A stretch of 64,000 nt of DNA, taken from positions 1,410,564 through 1,474,563 of the forward strand of contig VXAI01000181.1 of assembly GCA_013399305.1 (NCBI GenBank), in the 5' to 3' direction. Shown in pieces: positions 25,462 through 37,100 of the stretch. The notes below the pieces were generated by a model. The model did no database searches. It was not told the DNA's origin and saw nothing but the letters and a program-made list of their open reading frames with translations. A program made the translations under genes and the position numbers. Numbering within the stretch: position 1 is the first letter of the stretch; each line of letters begins with the position of its first letter. The DNA comes from Rostratula benghalensis (taxonomy: Eukaryota; Chordata; Aves; Charadriiformes; Rostratulidae).

Positions 25462-28400
25462 GTTGAAGGGCGTTTTTGGAACTACTCAGAAAAACCTAGA
25501 TGAGTTTTTTAAAAAAATCAAATTAATAGTATATATATCTGAGCAGAATGCTAACAGATACACAGTTAATAAATGCAATAATAAAATGCTAAGCTAACTA
25601 TAACAAATGTCATTAAAAAAATACTACTACCCCCTGTTGTTTACCCCACATATTCAACAACACTCTGAGCACATCTAGTTGCCCTAAAGCATCAGCACAT
25701 CCAAAAAATCTTCCCTTGTTCTATGTGCTTTTCTTTTCACACACAGGTAGGACTATGAACTGCTCTTACCAATAAGAGTAAAAATGCAGATTATAAAAAT
25801 AAACATTAGGCAAGAGAAGTGAGAGACAGCTATGTTCAACCAAATTATTTGGAATGTGGACATTGAAGTTGTAAACTTTTTAAATATATGTAAAGATATA
25901 TGTATATCTTCCTGATATTTAAAAGTTACTTTCCTCTTTCTCTCAATTACTTTAACTATTCTTATCATGATAGTTCTGCCCCACCATGTGGCATCTCCCT
26001 ATAAGACACTGAAGTTCCCTCCACTCAGGAGACAACGTGCCATTATGGACCAAAACTGGCCAAATAAATAAATCCCCAGTTCGAGACGTTCCCAAAGGAG
26101 CTTAATTCTCATCACAACCCTGGTGCTCATTGCCTTCTCCTGTGTGAGCTTGCCTTTCTCTTTCCTATGTACACGACAAGCTTTGAAGGAACAGAATACC
26201 CTTTATCACACTCCTCTTCAGTGCTAAATAGAACTGGTCTCCAACTGGGGCTGAGGCCTAGATGGCAGTACAAAAACAACAGACTTGCAATTAGCAGTGA
26301 TGTTAAATTTGTACCCTTACTTGCATGTTATTACCTTGATGTGGAGCCTGTCATTCTGAAATCTGTCAAGGCAGTTACACCAAAACAGACTCAAGAAACA
26401 GGATTTCTGCACCAAGTACAAGCTCCTCTGAAAGAAGTCAGCAGTTTAATAGCACAATTTATATACTGATATATATTTATATTTTTTATATATTNNNNNN
26501 NNNNNNNNNNNNNNNNNNNNNNNNNNNNNNNNNNNNNNNNNNNNNNNNNNNNNNNNNNNNNNNNNNNNNNNNNNNNNNNNNNNNNNNNNNNNNNNNNNNN
26601 NNNNNNNNNNNNNNNNNNNAAAAATATCTCTGTATTTACTTTTTAAATCTTGCAGTCCAAGAGTAGAAAGGGTTATGTGCATCTGAATGCAATACCAGGG
26701 AAAGCACATCCCAGGGGCTCTCTCCCAGCAGGACCTCTGATCCTTTCAGCTCTGACACTGTCTGTGCTCACACCAAAAACATATGGAGTTCTGGGAGCAC
26801 ACCATTCTATTTAATGAAATGTTAAGCATTCAGGTGAATAGCTTATCTTCTGAAGAGTCAGATTAAGCTGGATTTACCTAATGAAATTAAAAAAAAAAAA
26901 AAAAGATAAAGGAGAAAGTAGAGGTGTGTCCCAAACCACAATTGCAGATTTATGCACCCTTTACTGTATCTGAGCAGCTTTGGCTCCTGGAGGAATTCCT
27001 GCAAAACTTGGTGGGTTTGCGTGGTTTCCACCCAGGGCCAAGCAAAATGAGCTGCTTTGCAAGACCATTAACAGATTTAGGAGGTCATTTTAAATCAAAG
27101 TCATAGCAAGAGTTGAAACGGCAAACCCATACAACCCCTGAAAGATTTTCAGGAATGCATCTGAACTTTTCTAAGTGCTGCAGCTTTATTTTCTTTTCCA
27201 TTTGAAATAAAACACTTCTAAGAGCACGGCAGCCTTTGATTCTGTGCTGAGACCTGATTCCGAAGAACAGATGAAAATACCATTTCCTTATACATTCCTG
27301 AGTCTTCACCTAAACCAAAAAGACAAAGTTAACCTCCTTGACTAAAGGTATTGCTCAAGTCTTAACAAAGCAGGACAAAGAATATGGAAATTTGTTCTTT
27401 CTTCCCAATTTAACTTCCCTCCATTTGCTTCCCTCCTCTGTTTTTCTACCTCACACCAGCAACTAAAAAAGAAAAAACCTAACCTAAAGCAAGAGAACCA
27501 ACATCAGAAAGGGATACAAAATAACTCCTCGGAGGAAAAATGGTTTGAAACACCTTTAAAACAGCAGTAGGGCGGAGAAAAGATTAAACCCAGAGAAGAA
27601 ATCCAGCATGGCAGGAAATAATGAGGACTTGACAGCACCATGCCCATCTAATAGCTGCAGCCAGGAGGCTGGCCCAGCTCTCCAGCCCTGTTCCATGCAT
27701 TTTGTTCTTCCTTTTCCATCAGTGCTTGCACTCATTCATCCGATCCCACAGCGAGCTGGAACAGGGAGCTAAACAGGCAGGAAAACAAAAAAACAACCTC
27801 TTTGCATTTTGGTAGGGTGAGTTTGTGCCCGGTTTGCTCTCATCTGACAGGCAGGAGGGGGGTGAGAAGTGCCCAGGGAAGAGGGATGGCACCTTGGAGC
27901 AGGCAGCAGAAAGCGGCGGCTGCGGCTCAGCTGCCCTGGCAAACTGCACCATGAGAAATAGCCTGCGTCAGTCAAAAACCAGCCTCAAAGAGCTGCCCTG
28001 ACAGCCTCCCAGATTAATCTTTTTGGGTTTTTTCCATTACAGTGGGTATAACAATAGCAATTATGTCGATGGGTACGGATCCAAGAAAGACAAATTTAAA
28101 CAGAAAAAAAGTAGGTGAGAGAACCATGCTCCATCTAGGCAGAAGACCCCTGGAAAAGGAGGTGTAAAATAGGGAGGGGGGGAAAAAAAAAAAAAAAGGA
28201 AAAAAAAAAGATTAAAGAAAGTTTCAGCTTCCTGCTTGAGCAACTCCAAAGTGTTGCTAAGAAGCCACTGCAGACCACTCTGTGCTGCTGGACGCCAACG
28301 TGGACCTCAGGTACAGTTCATATTAACAGTTCAAGTTTACACAGCACTTCAGGATTCCTCGTGATCAAAGCTGGCCTCCAGCCAGCCTGCAATGGTTTTT

Positions 28401-31400
28401 AGTGATTTCTTTTTGTGCAAGACGTTAAAACCACCCTCAGTATTTCTTTGTTCTCCTTTCTCGCAGGGGAGAAAAAAGAAAGCCCGTTATATTTTGAAGT
28501 AAACGGGTCCTCCTGGTGTGAGGGATCCCTGAAAAGACAAACTAATTTAAAGTTTTCAAGTAATGTGTAATTGAGGACAGGTCTCCAAGGCCAGCTTTTG
28601 GGTCCCAGAGAAATACAGAACTCTGTGTATTATTGAGCTGTTTACGTTTTGGGGCCCAAATATCTTATCATTAAACAATTTCCAAACACTGATGCACTGA
28701 GTGAGTCCAAGCAAGGCATAAACAGGCAGTTCCTAAATTAGGAGGTCCACTCCTAGAGGGAAATTTTGAAGGGATCCAAAACACTCCATGTCCTTAGCCC
28801 CATTCTCTGATTTTTACAGCCACTGATTTAGCTTATTCGTAGACAAAACTGCAAACCTCAGTTCAAAATTTATGTCACAACTCCCAAAATAACTGTAAAA
28901 TCATTGAGAAAATAATCATTTTCAGGAAGTTTAGTGTTTTCTAACACCAGATAAAAGCCCACACTCCAGCACAGCGTGCATCTGGGTTTTTGCTGTCTTC
29001 ACTTTGGAGAGCTCAACTCAACGCATCATAGGGAGCGGGAAAGTTTCATAAGGTTTTGTATGAAATCCTAAACTTGGATCTTCTTCAAAAGCAGACTGAG
29101 AAAAAAGGAATTCCCCCATGCTGATGCCAGCAGAGGTCATCAGAAGAGCTGAAAGGTTTAAGTCTTCCATTGCCATCACCCTCCTGCCAGATGCCTGCCA
29201 CTTGCACAGAGTCACAGGGTGCTCGACCTCAACACATCCCAAAGCCAGAGGGGAACACGACAGCCCTGGCAGTGGCCTTGACAAACACCTGCCCTCCACA
29301 AAGGGCTGCTGAAAGACAAAAATAAGGGGTTTCCTGCTGGGCTCTGGAGGAGGACAGGGTTTAGCCAGTGGAGATTCTTCTGCCCAGATCTCCCCACCCG
29401 TGTAGCAACTACAGTGGCTTCTGCCCTACGTCCTTCAGCTTGGGCTCCAACAACCTGTTTCCTTCCAGGGAAGTCCTGCCTCATGGGAGGCTCTCCCAGC
29501 TCAGTGTGGGACAATAAGCACCTCAATGTACAAGTGCTGTAACTGCTGCTGTTTTTCAAAGGCTTTGAACAGGGCCAAACTGAGCAGCCTGCCATGGGAA
29601 CAGCCAAGGCTGCATCCCAATCCAAAGTCACCTTTCTACACTAATGCGGTTGTAATTTTTCCTGGCTGATACGGTGCATATCGTCTTCCTCATCAGGGAG
29701 ATCTCTGACTTGGAAAATGTCAGTCCACAGAGTTTAAAATTTGATAAAGGCAAAAGAAGAGCAAACCAGCATTTTTTAGTGTGATTTTAATCCTAAATTG
29801 CCCTAACACAGCATCACCTGTAACTTCAAATAATAAATATTACTGTTTACAAGCCATCAAGCAACTATGTACTGTGAAAAAAAAACACTATTCTAACACA
29901 TATTTTGCTGTCCAACACGTTATGCTCAGTTTCCCATCCTGGTAACTTACAGAATAATTCACTCCAACCAAACTTAGCACATGCACACCTTTGAGATGAA
30001 ACCACCAAAACCTGGTGTTCTGTGTAATGCTGCAGTATTTATAAAAAGTGCTATCGAGCACGTGCTGAGTGCTCCAGGCTCCTGAAAAAAAGTAAACAAC
30101 CAAACAGTGCTTTGAGGACCTAAGCACAAATACACTACACGGGGTTAAGCTGGTCAAAGCTAAATATTGCTAAATATATATTAAAAAAAATTTTAAAAAA
30201 TACTCCACGGGCAATCTGAGGGTGTCCTGTTGTTCCCTATGATTAGTGACCATGAGAAGAGGAAAGCAAAACAAAAAATAACTCTGCTTCTGTGATAACC
30301 AGTCTCTCTGCAAATCAAGAGGAGTCTTACTCACTCTCAAGGCATGCTAACATTTAACAAGCAGAACCTGAATTCCTGCGGACTTCAGCCTCGAGGGAAG
30401 CGCCGGTGTGGGTTCTCTGATGTCTAATGGAAGGGTGAGCTCACGCCAAAGCCATTCTCCATGGAGCAATAATATGGTCTCAGAAACCTATTTGCACAAA
30501 GCTTGAGGAAAACTTGTTTCTGAGATCTAAATGTTGTCATATGCTACTGAAATTAGCCAATAAATCCTGGAATTACTAAGATGACAGCATACATGATTAA
30601 CAAATCACTTCATGGGGAAGGAGTGTTATTAGATATGGAGCCATAGTGAATTTCTTCAAGAATTTACACAGAACATAAAAGAACTGGTTTCTTATTTAAC
30701 CCCCCCTTACATGAAGAAAAAAAATCCTACTTCATTAGGAAGCTCTGAGTTGACAGGCACTGACAAAACGTGCTGCCAAGGGCACATTCCCTCCCTTGCG
30801 CCTCCTCTCAAGCAATGGACACTGTTTGACAACAACTATGAGGGCTCCTACACCCCAGAGCACCTTCTACCGCCATCAGGAGTCATGCAGCTCTCCCCAG
30901 CCTTCACCGGGACCCTCAGGGAGCCGCTGACACCCTCGTAGAAGCCTCGAGGGGCTCCGAGGCAGCCAAGTGCAGGCCAGGGTGGTGATGACACCAAGGG
31001 GGAGCCAGGAGATGGAAGGAAACACATTTCCAGAACATCCATTCCAAGACCAAGCACTAGCCAGTCTGAAGAAGGACTTAAACTCCTCCAGAAGAACCCT
31101 CACCACCATCTGACCCTACCTACCCCTTCCCACATACCACACCCGCCGGCTGCCGGGGCGTCGAAGGCAGCAAGGCCTCTCCTTCAGGGCAGGGCCTGGG
31201 GCGGGGGGGGGGAGCCCTCGGCCCCACCGCCTTCTCTACCGAAAGTCGCGCCTACGCCGGCCTGAGGGAACCGGGGGCCGAGGCGGGCAGGGAGAAGTGG
31301 GGACAGCGGCGAGCACCCCCTCAGCGCCGGGGGCGCTGCTGAGGCGGAGGGACGGGGCGAGGGGCCGGTACCTGCGGGCGGGAGGCGGCGGCGGTCGGAG

Positions 31401-31426
31401 CGGCGCGATGGCCGCCGGCTCTCACC
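25462..31426 (-). other. 5'-most PATJ intron region (5' UTR intron)
   Basis: Sequence between the ATG exon and the CpG island presumed to hold the first exon. Contains the N gap at 26495-26619 and A/T tracts near 26890 and 28180. Additional untranslated exons cannot be ruled out; none is visible by similarity. Confidence 0.5.
26495..26619. other. assembly gap (125 N)
   Basis: Run of N flanked by TA-rich sequence on the left and an A-tract on the right, consistent with an unresolved AT-rich simple repeat in the PATJ 5' intron. Confidence 0.99.
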
Positions 31427-31780
31427 TGGGCGGAAGCGGGAAGCGGGGGTGGGGAGGACGATCCCGCCTCACCTGCGGCGCAGGAAGCCGGGGCGGCGCG
31501 GCGGGAGAGCCGCCTCCCGGGGGACGGCCGGGCCGCATCCCTGCGGCGGGGGCGGGAGCGGCGGCCGCCGGCAGCCCGCGCCCGGGGAGGCACGTAGCGC
31601 CGGGCCGGAGGGAGAAGCCCCCGCTGGCGGCAAACCACCTCTTGCCGGCTCGGGGACCTCTGGCTGAGCGGTACGAGCCCTCGGGTGCTGTGAGGTGAAC
31701 GGGGCAGGAGGCTCGGAGAAGGGGACGAGGTGTACGGGACCCCCGCAGGTCAAGGCCCCCGGGGCTTGAGCGTGTGGACG
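31140..31780 (-). promoter_or_regulatory. PATJ: CpG island, probable PATJ promoter and untranslated first exon
   Basis: GC-rich and dense in CpG against an AT-rich background. On the minus strand there are two good splice donors inside it: CCGCCCAG|GTGAGAG (exon edge 31426) and CGCCGCAG|GTGAGG (exon edge 31473). Either could end a non-coding PATJ first exon joined to the ATG exon near 25.46 kb. Assignment to PATJ is inferred from strand and position; no TATA box was noticed. Open frames on both strands here are by-products of GC richness. Confidence 0.65.
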
Positions 31781-31799
31781 GGACCCTCGGTGGCCACAG

Positions 31800-33540
31800 G
31801 GAGTAGCAGCACCCGCTCTGTGAAACGCAGAGCTTATAAACTGAGCCGATTTCTCAGGTGATCCTAAGCTGCCCACGTACTTACAAATCACAGGCCTAGA
31901 AAGACATACACATCAACATAGCTACCAAACTGAGGGAGAAAAGTAGGTGTCAACTCCATGGAAAAGCTTTATTTGTACTCACTTGCAGTATATCTGTGTC
32001 CAAACATGGATTCAGGGCTGGTTTGGACTCGGATTCCCACCGAGGCCTCGGCAGCACAACCCTCACCGCTTCCAGAGAAGGGAATGGCCAGAGCCCTTGG
32101 AGGATGGCGTTAAGGGATTGTATCGCTTTCCCCATGGAGCGTGGAACTGGTGATGGACATACACCTTTCCCAGCACTGCTCCCGATGGCATCCGAAGCAC
32201 AGCTCCTCGCCTGGGGTGGCTAAAGTCCCTCCAGCAAAGATTTCCTTCTGCTACTCACAAAGTACTGAGCAGGCACCATTTTAGTTGAAGCTGATTGTGG
32301 GAACTGCAGATGCTTTTCTACCTGTGAAACCTGTATGGTAGTTGCTTTCAGATTTTTTTTTTAAAGAGATATACATGCCCATGAGATTTACATGCCCATA
32401 AAGTGGTCAAACAAAACTCTCCAGAAATAATTTTTACTCTGTTGTGCTGTTTCAGTGGCTTATTTGCTGCAGATCTTACACAGCCCTGCTAGTTGCAGAG
32501 GATAAGGGCTACAAAAGGTTTGGCGATTAAATTTACCTCAAAACTTTGGATTGATTTCCCCGTGGTCTGGTGCCGGTTCTGTTGTAGTAAGCAACCGTGG
32601 TTGCACTAGAGCACGCAGCACAGAATTACAGAATTGTTTTGGGTGGAGGAGACCTTTAAGGTGATGCAGTCCGACTGTTAACCCAGCACTGCCATGTTAC
32701 CACTAAACCATGTCCCTCAGCACCACTACGTGTCTTTTAAATACCTCCAGGGATGGTGACTCAACATGCTAAGAACATTTCATCCTCTTTTTTAAAATTT
32801 CAGATTCGCGATGCCTAACTTGTTGGTCCTTGCTCTCGCTGATGATTAACGTAGCACTCGTGCGAGGTGACAATTGTCCTGACAGTGACGAACAGCCTGC
32901 CGTGTTATTTATCCATCCGAGGGACACCTTGCAGACAGGAGAGACCAGACACCCTCCCGGTCACACCTCAGTTTTGATCTCGGAGGGGTGAGTTCACCAC
33001 GGAGCACACCCCGGGCCTGGCCTTTCCCTTCCCTTCCCTCTCGCTGAAAGGAATATCAATTTTTATTTGTATACTTTGCCTGCCCAGCTCCAGACTGCCG
33101 GTTTAATTTTCACACGTCACCCAAAAAAAGCTGTTAGATGGCAATATTTCACATGGCTGGCTGAGCTCTCTCTGTCAGCATTTTAAAATCCACTTTTTAA
33201 CTGATTCTTTGAATGTCTGAGCCTTGAACAAACCTTCTGTTGGGACTGACACGACTCGCCTGTAAGTCACCATTCCTCCCAAAATAACCAATAAAACCAA
33301 AAGACTTCCAGAAGGGCTGGGGAATTACAACATTCTCTTAAATACCGCACCGTCAAACCCAAATGCTAGAAAAACATGAAATAACCATACTGGAAGCAAG
33401 CAAAGATTGGTAATCACCTCTAAATACCTTATGAAGAGCAAATGCTGATTAAGATAAAAGCTTGCCTACTCTAGGCATTTAGTATTCATTTTAAAAAATA
33501 AATAGCATTTTTAACAGTACACCACCCGAGAGCGAAAGTC
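31800..33540. other. spacer between the two CpG islands
   Basis: About 1.7 kb of ordinary composition separating the PATJ and TM2D1 islands. It contains one CR1 tail fragment and nothing else recognised. Confidence 0.55.
32621..32772 (+). mobile_element. CR1 LINE 3'-end fragment
   Basis: Starts CAGAATTACAGAATTGTTTT with GGAGACCTTTAAG after it, and ends at ATACCTCCAGGGATGGTGAC, the hallmark order of avian CR1 tails. Diverged and truncated. Edges are approximate. Confidence 0.75.
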
Positions 33541-33615
33541 TACGCACAGCGCCTCAGGTCCGACATCTTAGGTAAGGGCAGGTGGGCGCCATCCCGCCAG
33601 GTGCTGGTGGCGGGC

Positions 33616-33626
33616 GCCGCCATCTT
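33616..33626 (+). promoter_or_regulatory. YY1-type motif
   Basis: GCCGCCATCTT, the reverse complement of the YY1 consensus AAGATGGCGGC. A second, GCGCCATCTT, lies at 33672-33681. Such motifs commonly sit near the start sites of CpG-island promoters; binding here is inferred. Confidence 0.55.
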
Positions 33627-33950
33627 TATTCAGGGCAGGAGCCCGCCGGTCCCCCTGCCGGGGCCGTGCCGGCGCCATCTTGAATAAGGGCACGCTCTGC
33701 CCTCCGCGCTAACCATTAGCCGCCTCAGAAGCCATATTTGCTGAGGTCAACTCCCCCGCCCCAAATAAAAAAAAACCCAAACAAACCAAACCAGAAATTC
33801 CCAAACCAGCCCCCTCAGCAGTCTACGAACAACTCGCGGGGCCTGCACCCCGCTCCTCCCGGCAGGCAGGCCGGCTTCCCCCCGCGCCGCGGGGCCGCTC
33901 CTCCCCGCCGGAGCCGGCGGGTCAGCTGACGGCGGCGGGAGGTTTTCATC

Positions 33951-34111
33951 ATGGCCGCCCGGCCGGGGCAGCCGCTGGCGGCGGGGCTGGGGAGGTGGAG
34001 AGGCGCGGCGGAAGCCCAGATCCTGCTTCTCCTCTGCTTCGCGGGCGCAGCTGTGGAGGGAGCGGTGGGCGCGGAGCCACCGCTCAAGTGCGACGAGCTG
34101 AGGCTGGGGCA
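33951..34111 (+). CDS. TM2D1: TM2D1 coding exon 1 (signal peptide)
   Basis: Start ATG in context CATCATGGCC. Encodes the signal peptide and LKCDELRLG, matching the known LKC-DL-VG segment. It ends in GGGGCA with two bases of codon 54; the intron begins ATATCCT, with no usable GT donor nearby, so the exon end is set by the U12 site and the family text GQY. Confidence 0.92.
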
Positions 34112-37100
34112 ATATCCTGAGAGCGGCCGGGGCCGGGGCGGGCGGCGGGGACTCGGTTGCTATGGCGATGGGGCCCGGCAGGGCGGAGGGGCCCGTGGCG
34201 CCTCGGCCCGGGCTCCCTTTGCCTGAGGGGAGGCCGCTTGCCCGGCCGCCTCGGGTGGAGGGGAAGGGGTGAGGTGCCTGGCAAGGAGGGGAAAGCATCA
34301 GGGAAGGAGCTCCGAGGGGATCTCGGCTGGAAGAAGCAGGAGAGGGCAGCAGCGTATGGTTATTTTGGGGGTGGTTCAAGTGTGTGCCTTTGTGCAGGTG
34401 TGGGGTATCTCTGATTTTTCAAAAAGAACACCCCGTGGGATGAGAGCTCCCCACTCCCCCGCGCTTCCACCTTCTTATTTTTTTTTTTTTGCAGGGCACT
34501 AGAGTAGACGTGGTGGCTTTGCAAAAGGTTGGGCTTTTGCCCACAGTCGGAAGCAGTGGGGCTCAGGTGTTACAGACCGGAGCTGTGAGGCTCCTGGCTC
34601 TCCACAGGCGCCTTGGGCCTTCCCTGAAAAATGTTTGTTGATGGTGGCTGACAGTTATTGATGTAGCTGCTGATCAAAAGTGTCAGGAAAGCAAATCTTG
34701 GAAAAGCTAACTTCATCTCTTGCTTTGCTTGGCCGTGGAAGTTCAGGCCTCTGGAAATAAGTTCCTGCACTGGTTTTTTCTAGTCCAAATTTTTGGCATT
34801 TCAGGTGTTCTTTGAATTTTGTATGTTACTGTAAAGTTTATCTTCTCAACCAAATGCCTCAGTTTGAAGGTACTCTGATATTGAAATAAGGGAGGAAGAC
34901 CAGATTAGGAGTGCTGCCTTGTTGCCTTCCAATATAGAGGCTGTGACCGATAAATACTGTAGTTCCTTTACATAGTGCAGACTGCAGCTCTAATTAAACG
35001 TGGAGCTTATGCAATATATTGGTGTATTAAATTGGATTAGCAGCTTTGCTGTATGGTAATGTGCTGTTCCTATTTTGGGGGATGGGTACGAAGGAAAACT
35101 AATGTCAAGGTGCATCTTAAATCCTCGGGTTTTAAAGAGAATAAATCACTGTTACACCTGTTGGGGTGTTTCATATGAAAAATGTTTTCCTCAATTACCT
35201 GAACATATATGTGCGATGAGCCTAAAATAGACAATAGTACACAAGAACCAATGAATTGTACAAATCACACAGCATATGGTAAGGATTTCCAACTTCTAAC
35301 ATGTATTGACAGTAGCTACATTTTTCCAAGGAAGTATTTAATTTATGCATTTGTGTAACTGCTAAATGAGCTTTATAAAATATGGGATTAGTAATATCAT
35401 TAGTATGAAAGCCTAAAACACTTGTGTGGATTGGATGCTTTACTGAAAATGAATAAATGTGTTGTCTCTGATTGGCATATTTATAAGTGAGATTTCTGGT
35501 AAATCTCTTCTATGTATGTTATATCCTCTAGGCTCTGTCATGTGCTACTGCGATTACAACAAACCCCCCTGTCGTACTGATTTTGCATATACTTGGAAGA
35601 ATTGACATGTGACGGAACAGCCTTCAAAATCTTCCTTTTTCTAAAAAAATATATATTTTTTTTAAGAAAATATGGTGCCTTCCATCAGGAATTTTTGGTG
35701 CCATGAGGCTCTGTTTCGAAAACGTATTTATTTTGATGTTAAGTGCTAAAGCACTTTTGGAGTACAACAGGACAATGCTTAAATTGATCATTGGTTCACT
35801 ACATATGTTTAGTTTTTCTGATGTTCTCAGCCATTGTGTTAGGTAATAGCAAAAATGTTCTCACCTGTGTTAGATAATAGCACAAGAGTTTTGCTTTATG
35901 TGCACTCATTTCAGTTCATGTCTATGCTTGTTGTCTTTTGTTTTCCATAAATACGGAATTATTTTCTTCACTGGGATACTCAGGGATAGTGAAGGTTTTC
36001 CAAATGCTTAATATGAGACTGGATTGAAGTATTCTCCAAAGTGGATCCTTTTTTAAGTTACTCAGTCCTTTACATCATGTCCCTGATTATAAATGTCCAG
36101 TCAGTGAACAGAAAGAGTATTCTGTAGTTTGATATTGATCACAACTCAAATTTTTGGTTGTCTAACCAGTTACCACATGATTCATCTTAGTATACTATAA
36201 ATTTGAACAGGAGATTAGCTATCTATAAGCTACCTTCTGGATTGTGCTTGAAATACTACTGTTTTTGAGCATTTTTCTGGGATCCATCACGCAAACAAAT
36301 AGGGGTTTAATTCAAAGCATCCAAGAAGTCTCATTGAGTTGAAGATTTCAAGTCTTAATGGATGACATTGACAGGAAAATTGTGTTCTTTTTGTATATAA
36401 ATACATTTAAACTGCCGTGGATTTCTTCTTTCACAATGCCTTTTTTAATTTTTTTAACAAGTAAGTAGATTTTTTGTAATTGTCTTAAATAAGGCACTTT
36501 GATGAGTAACATCCATGGTAGGACTTCATAGCAGATAAGTCCAGACGCAGCTCCTATTTTTTATCTGCTGCTGTTGGCCCCAAGTTGTTGTTGTTGGGTT
36601 TTGTTTGGTTTTTTTTTTTTTGTGGTCCCTATGCAATACGGATAGATATTTAAAAGAATTCAAATCCTAGTCACCTTGTTTGTAGGTAGCTTGGAAAATC
36701 TGGAAAGAAATGTTGAACCTGTCTTGTTGGAACCAACCAAGAGAACTTCCGAAACTGATAGCAAGTGGGTAAAGGACTGCTATATTTCCCTTTAATACAA
36801 CAGACTTCAGCACTGGAGAGTGACAAATATCTGGTAATACATTGCAAGCTTTTAGCAGATGTCACTTTCTGGTGGGATTTCCACTTCAGCTCTTTTAAGA
36901 GTCAAGCCTTAGCTTAGAAAATAATAAGAGTAATTTGGGTTGAAATAGACCTGAGGAAGTCCCATAGTCCAGCCTCCTGCTCAAAGCAGCGTTGGTATTG
37001 AATTCAGACCAGGTTGCTCAGGGCTTTGTGCAGTGGGATTTTGAAAACCTCCAAGGATGGTGCTGGTACCACCTCTCTGGGCAGCTTTTTCCAACATTTG

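Larger units (their letters stand above)
33560..34290 (+). promoter_or_regulatory. TM2D1: CpG island, TM2D1 promoter and first exon
   Basis: CpG-dense island covering the TM2D1 start codon (33951) and the beginning of intron 1. It contains repeated GCCATCTT motifs and a 10-base palindrome GTCAGCTGAC at 33921-33930 upstream of the ATG. The transcription start is not fixed by sequence alone. Confidence 0.7.

Noticed and set aside
29212..29631. 139-codon minus-strand frame in the 5' PATJ intron
   Set aside because: No similarity, overlaps open frames on the other strand, and lacks splice context; treated as chance.
31297..31891. Overlapping open frames of 72-140 codons on both strands
   Set aside because: CpG-island sequence lacks stops by composition; the frames are Gly/Arg/Pro/Ala-rich on either strand with no known domain.
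33747..34379. 210-codon minus-strand frame over the TM2D1 first exon
   Set aside because: It is antisense to a confirmed coding exon in a GC-rich island and low in complexity (Pro, Arg, Ser); no similarity recognised.
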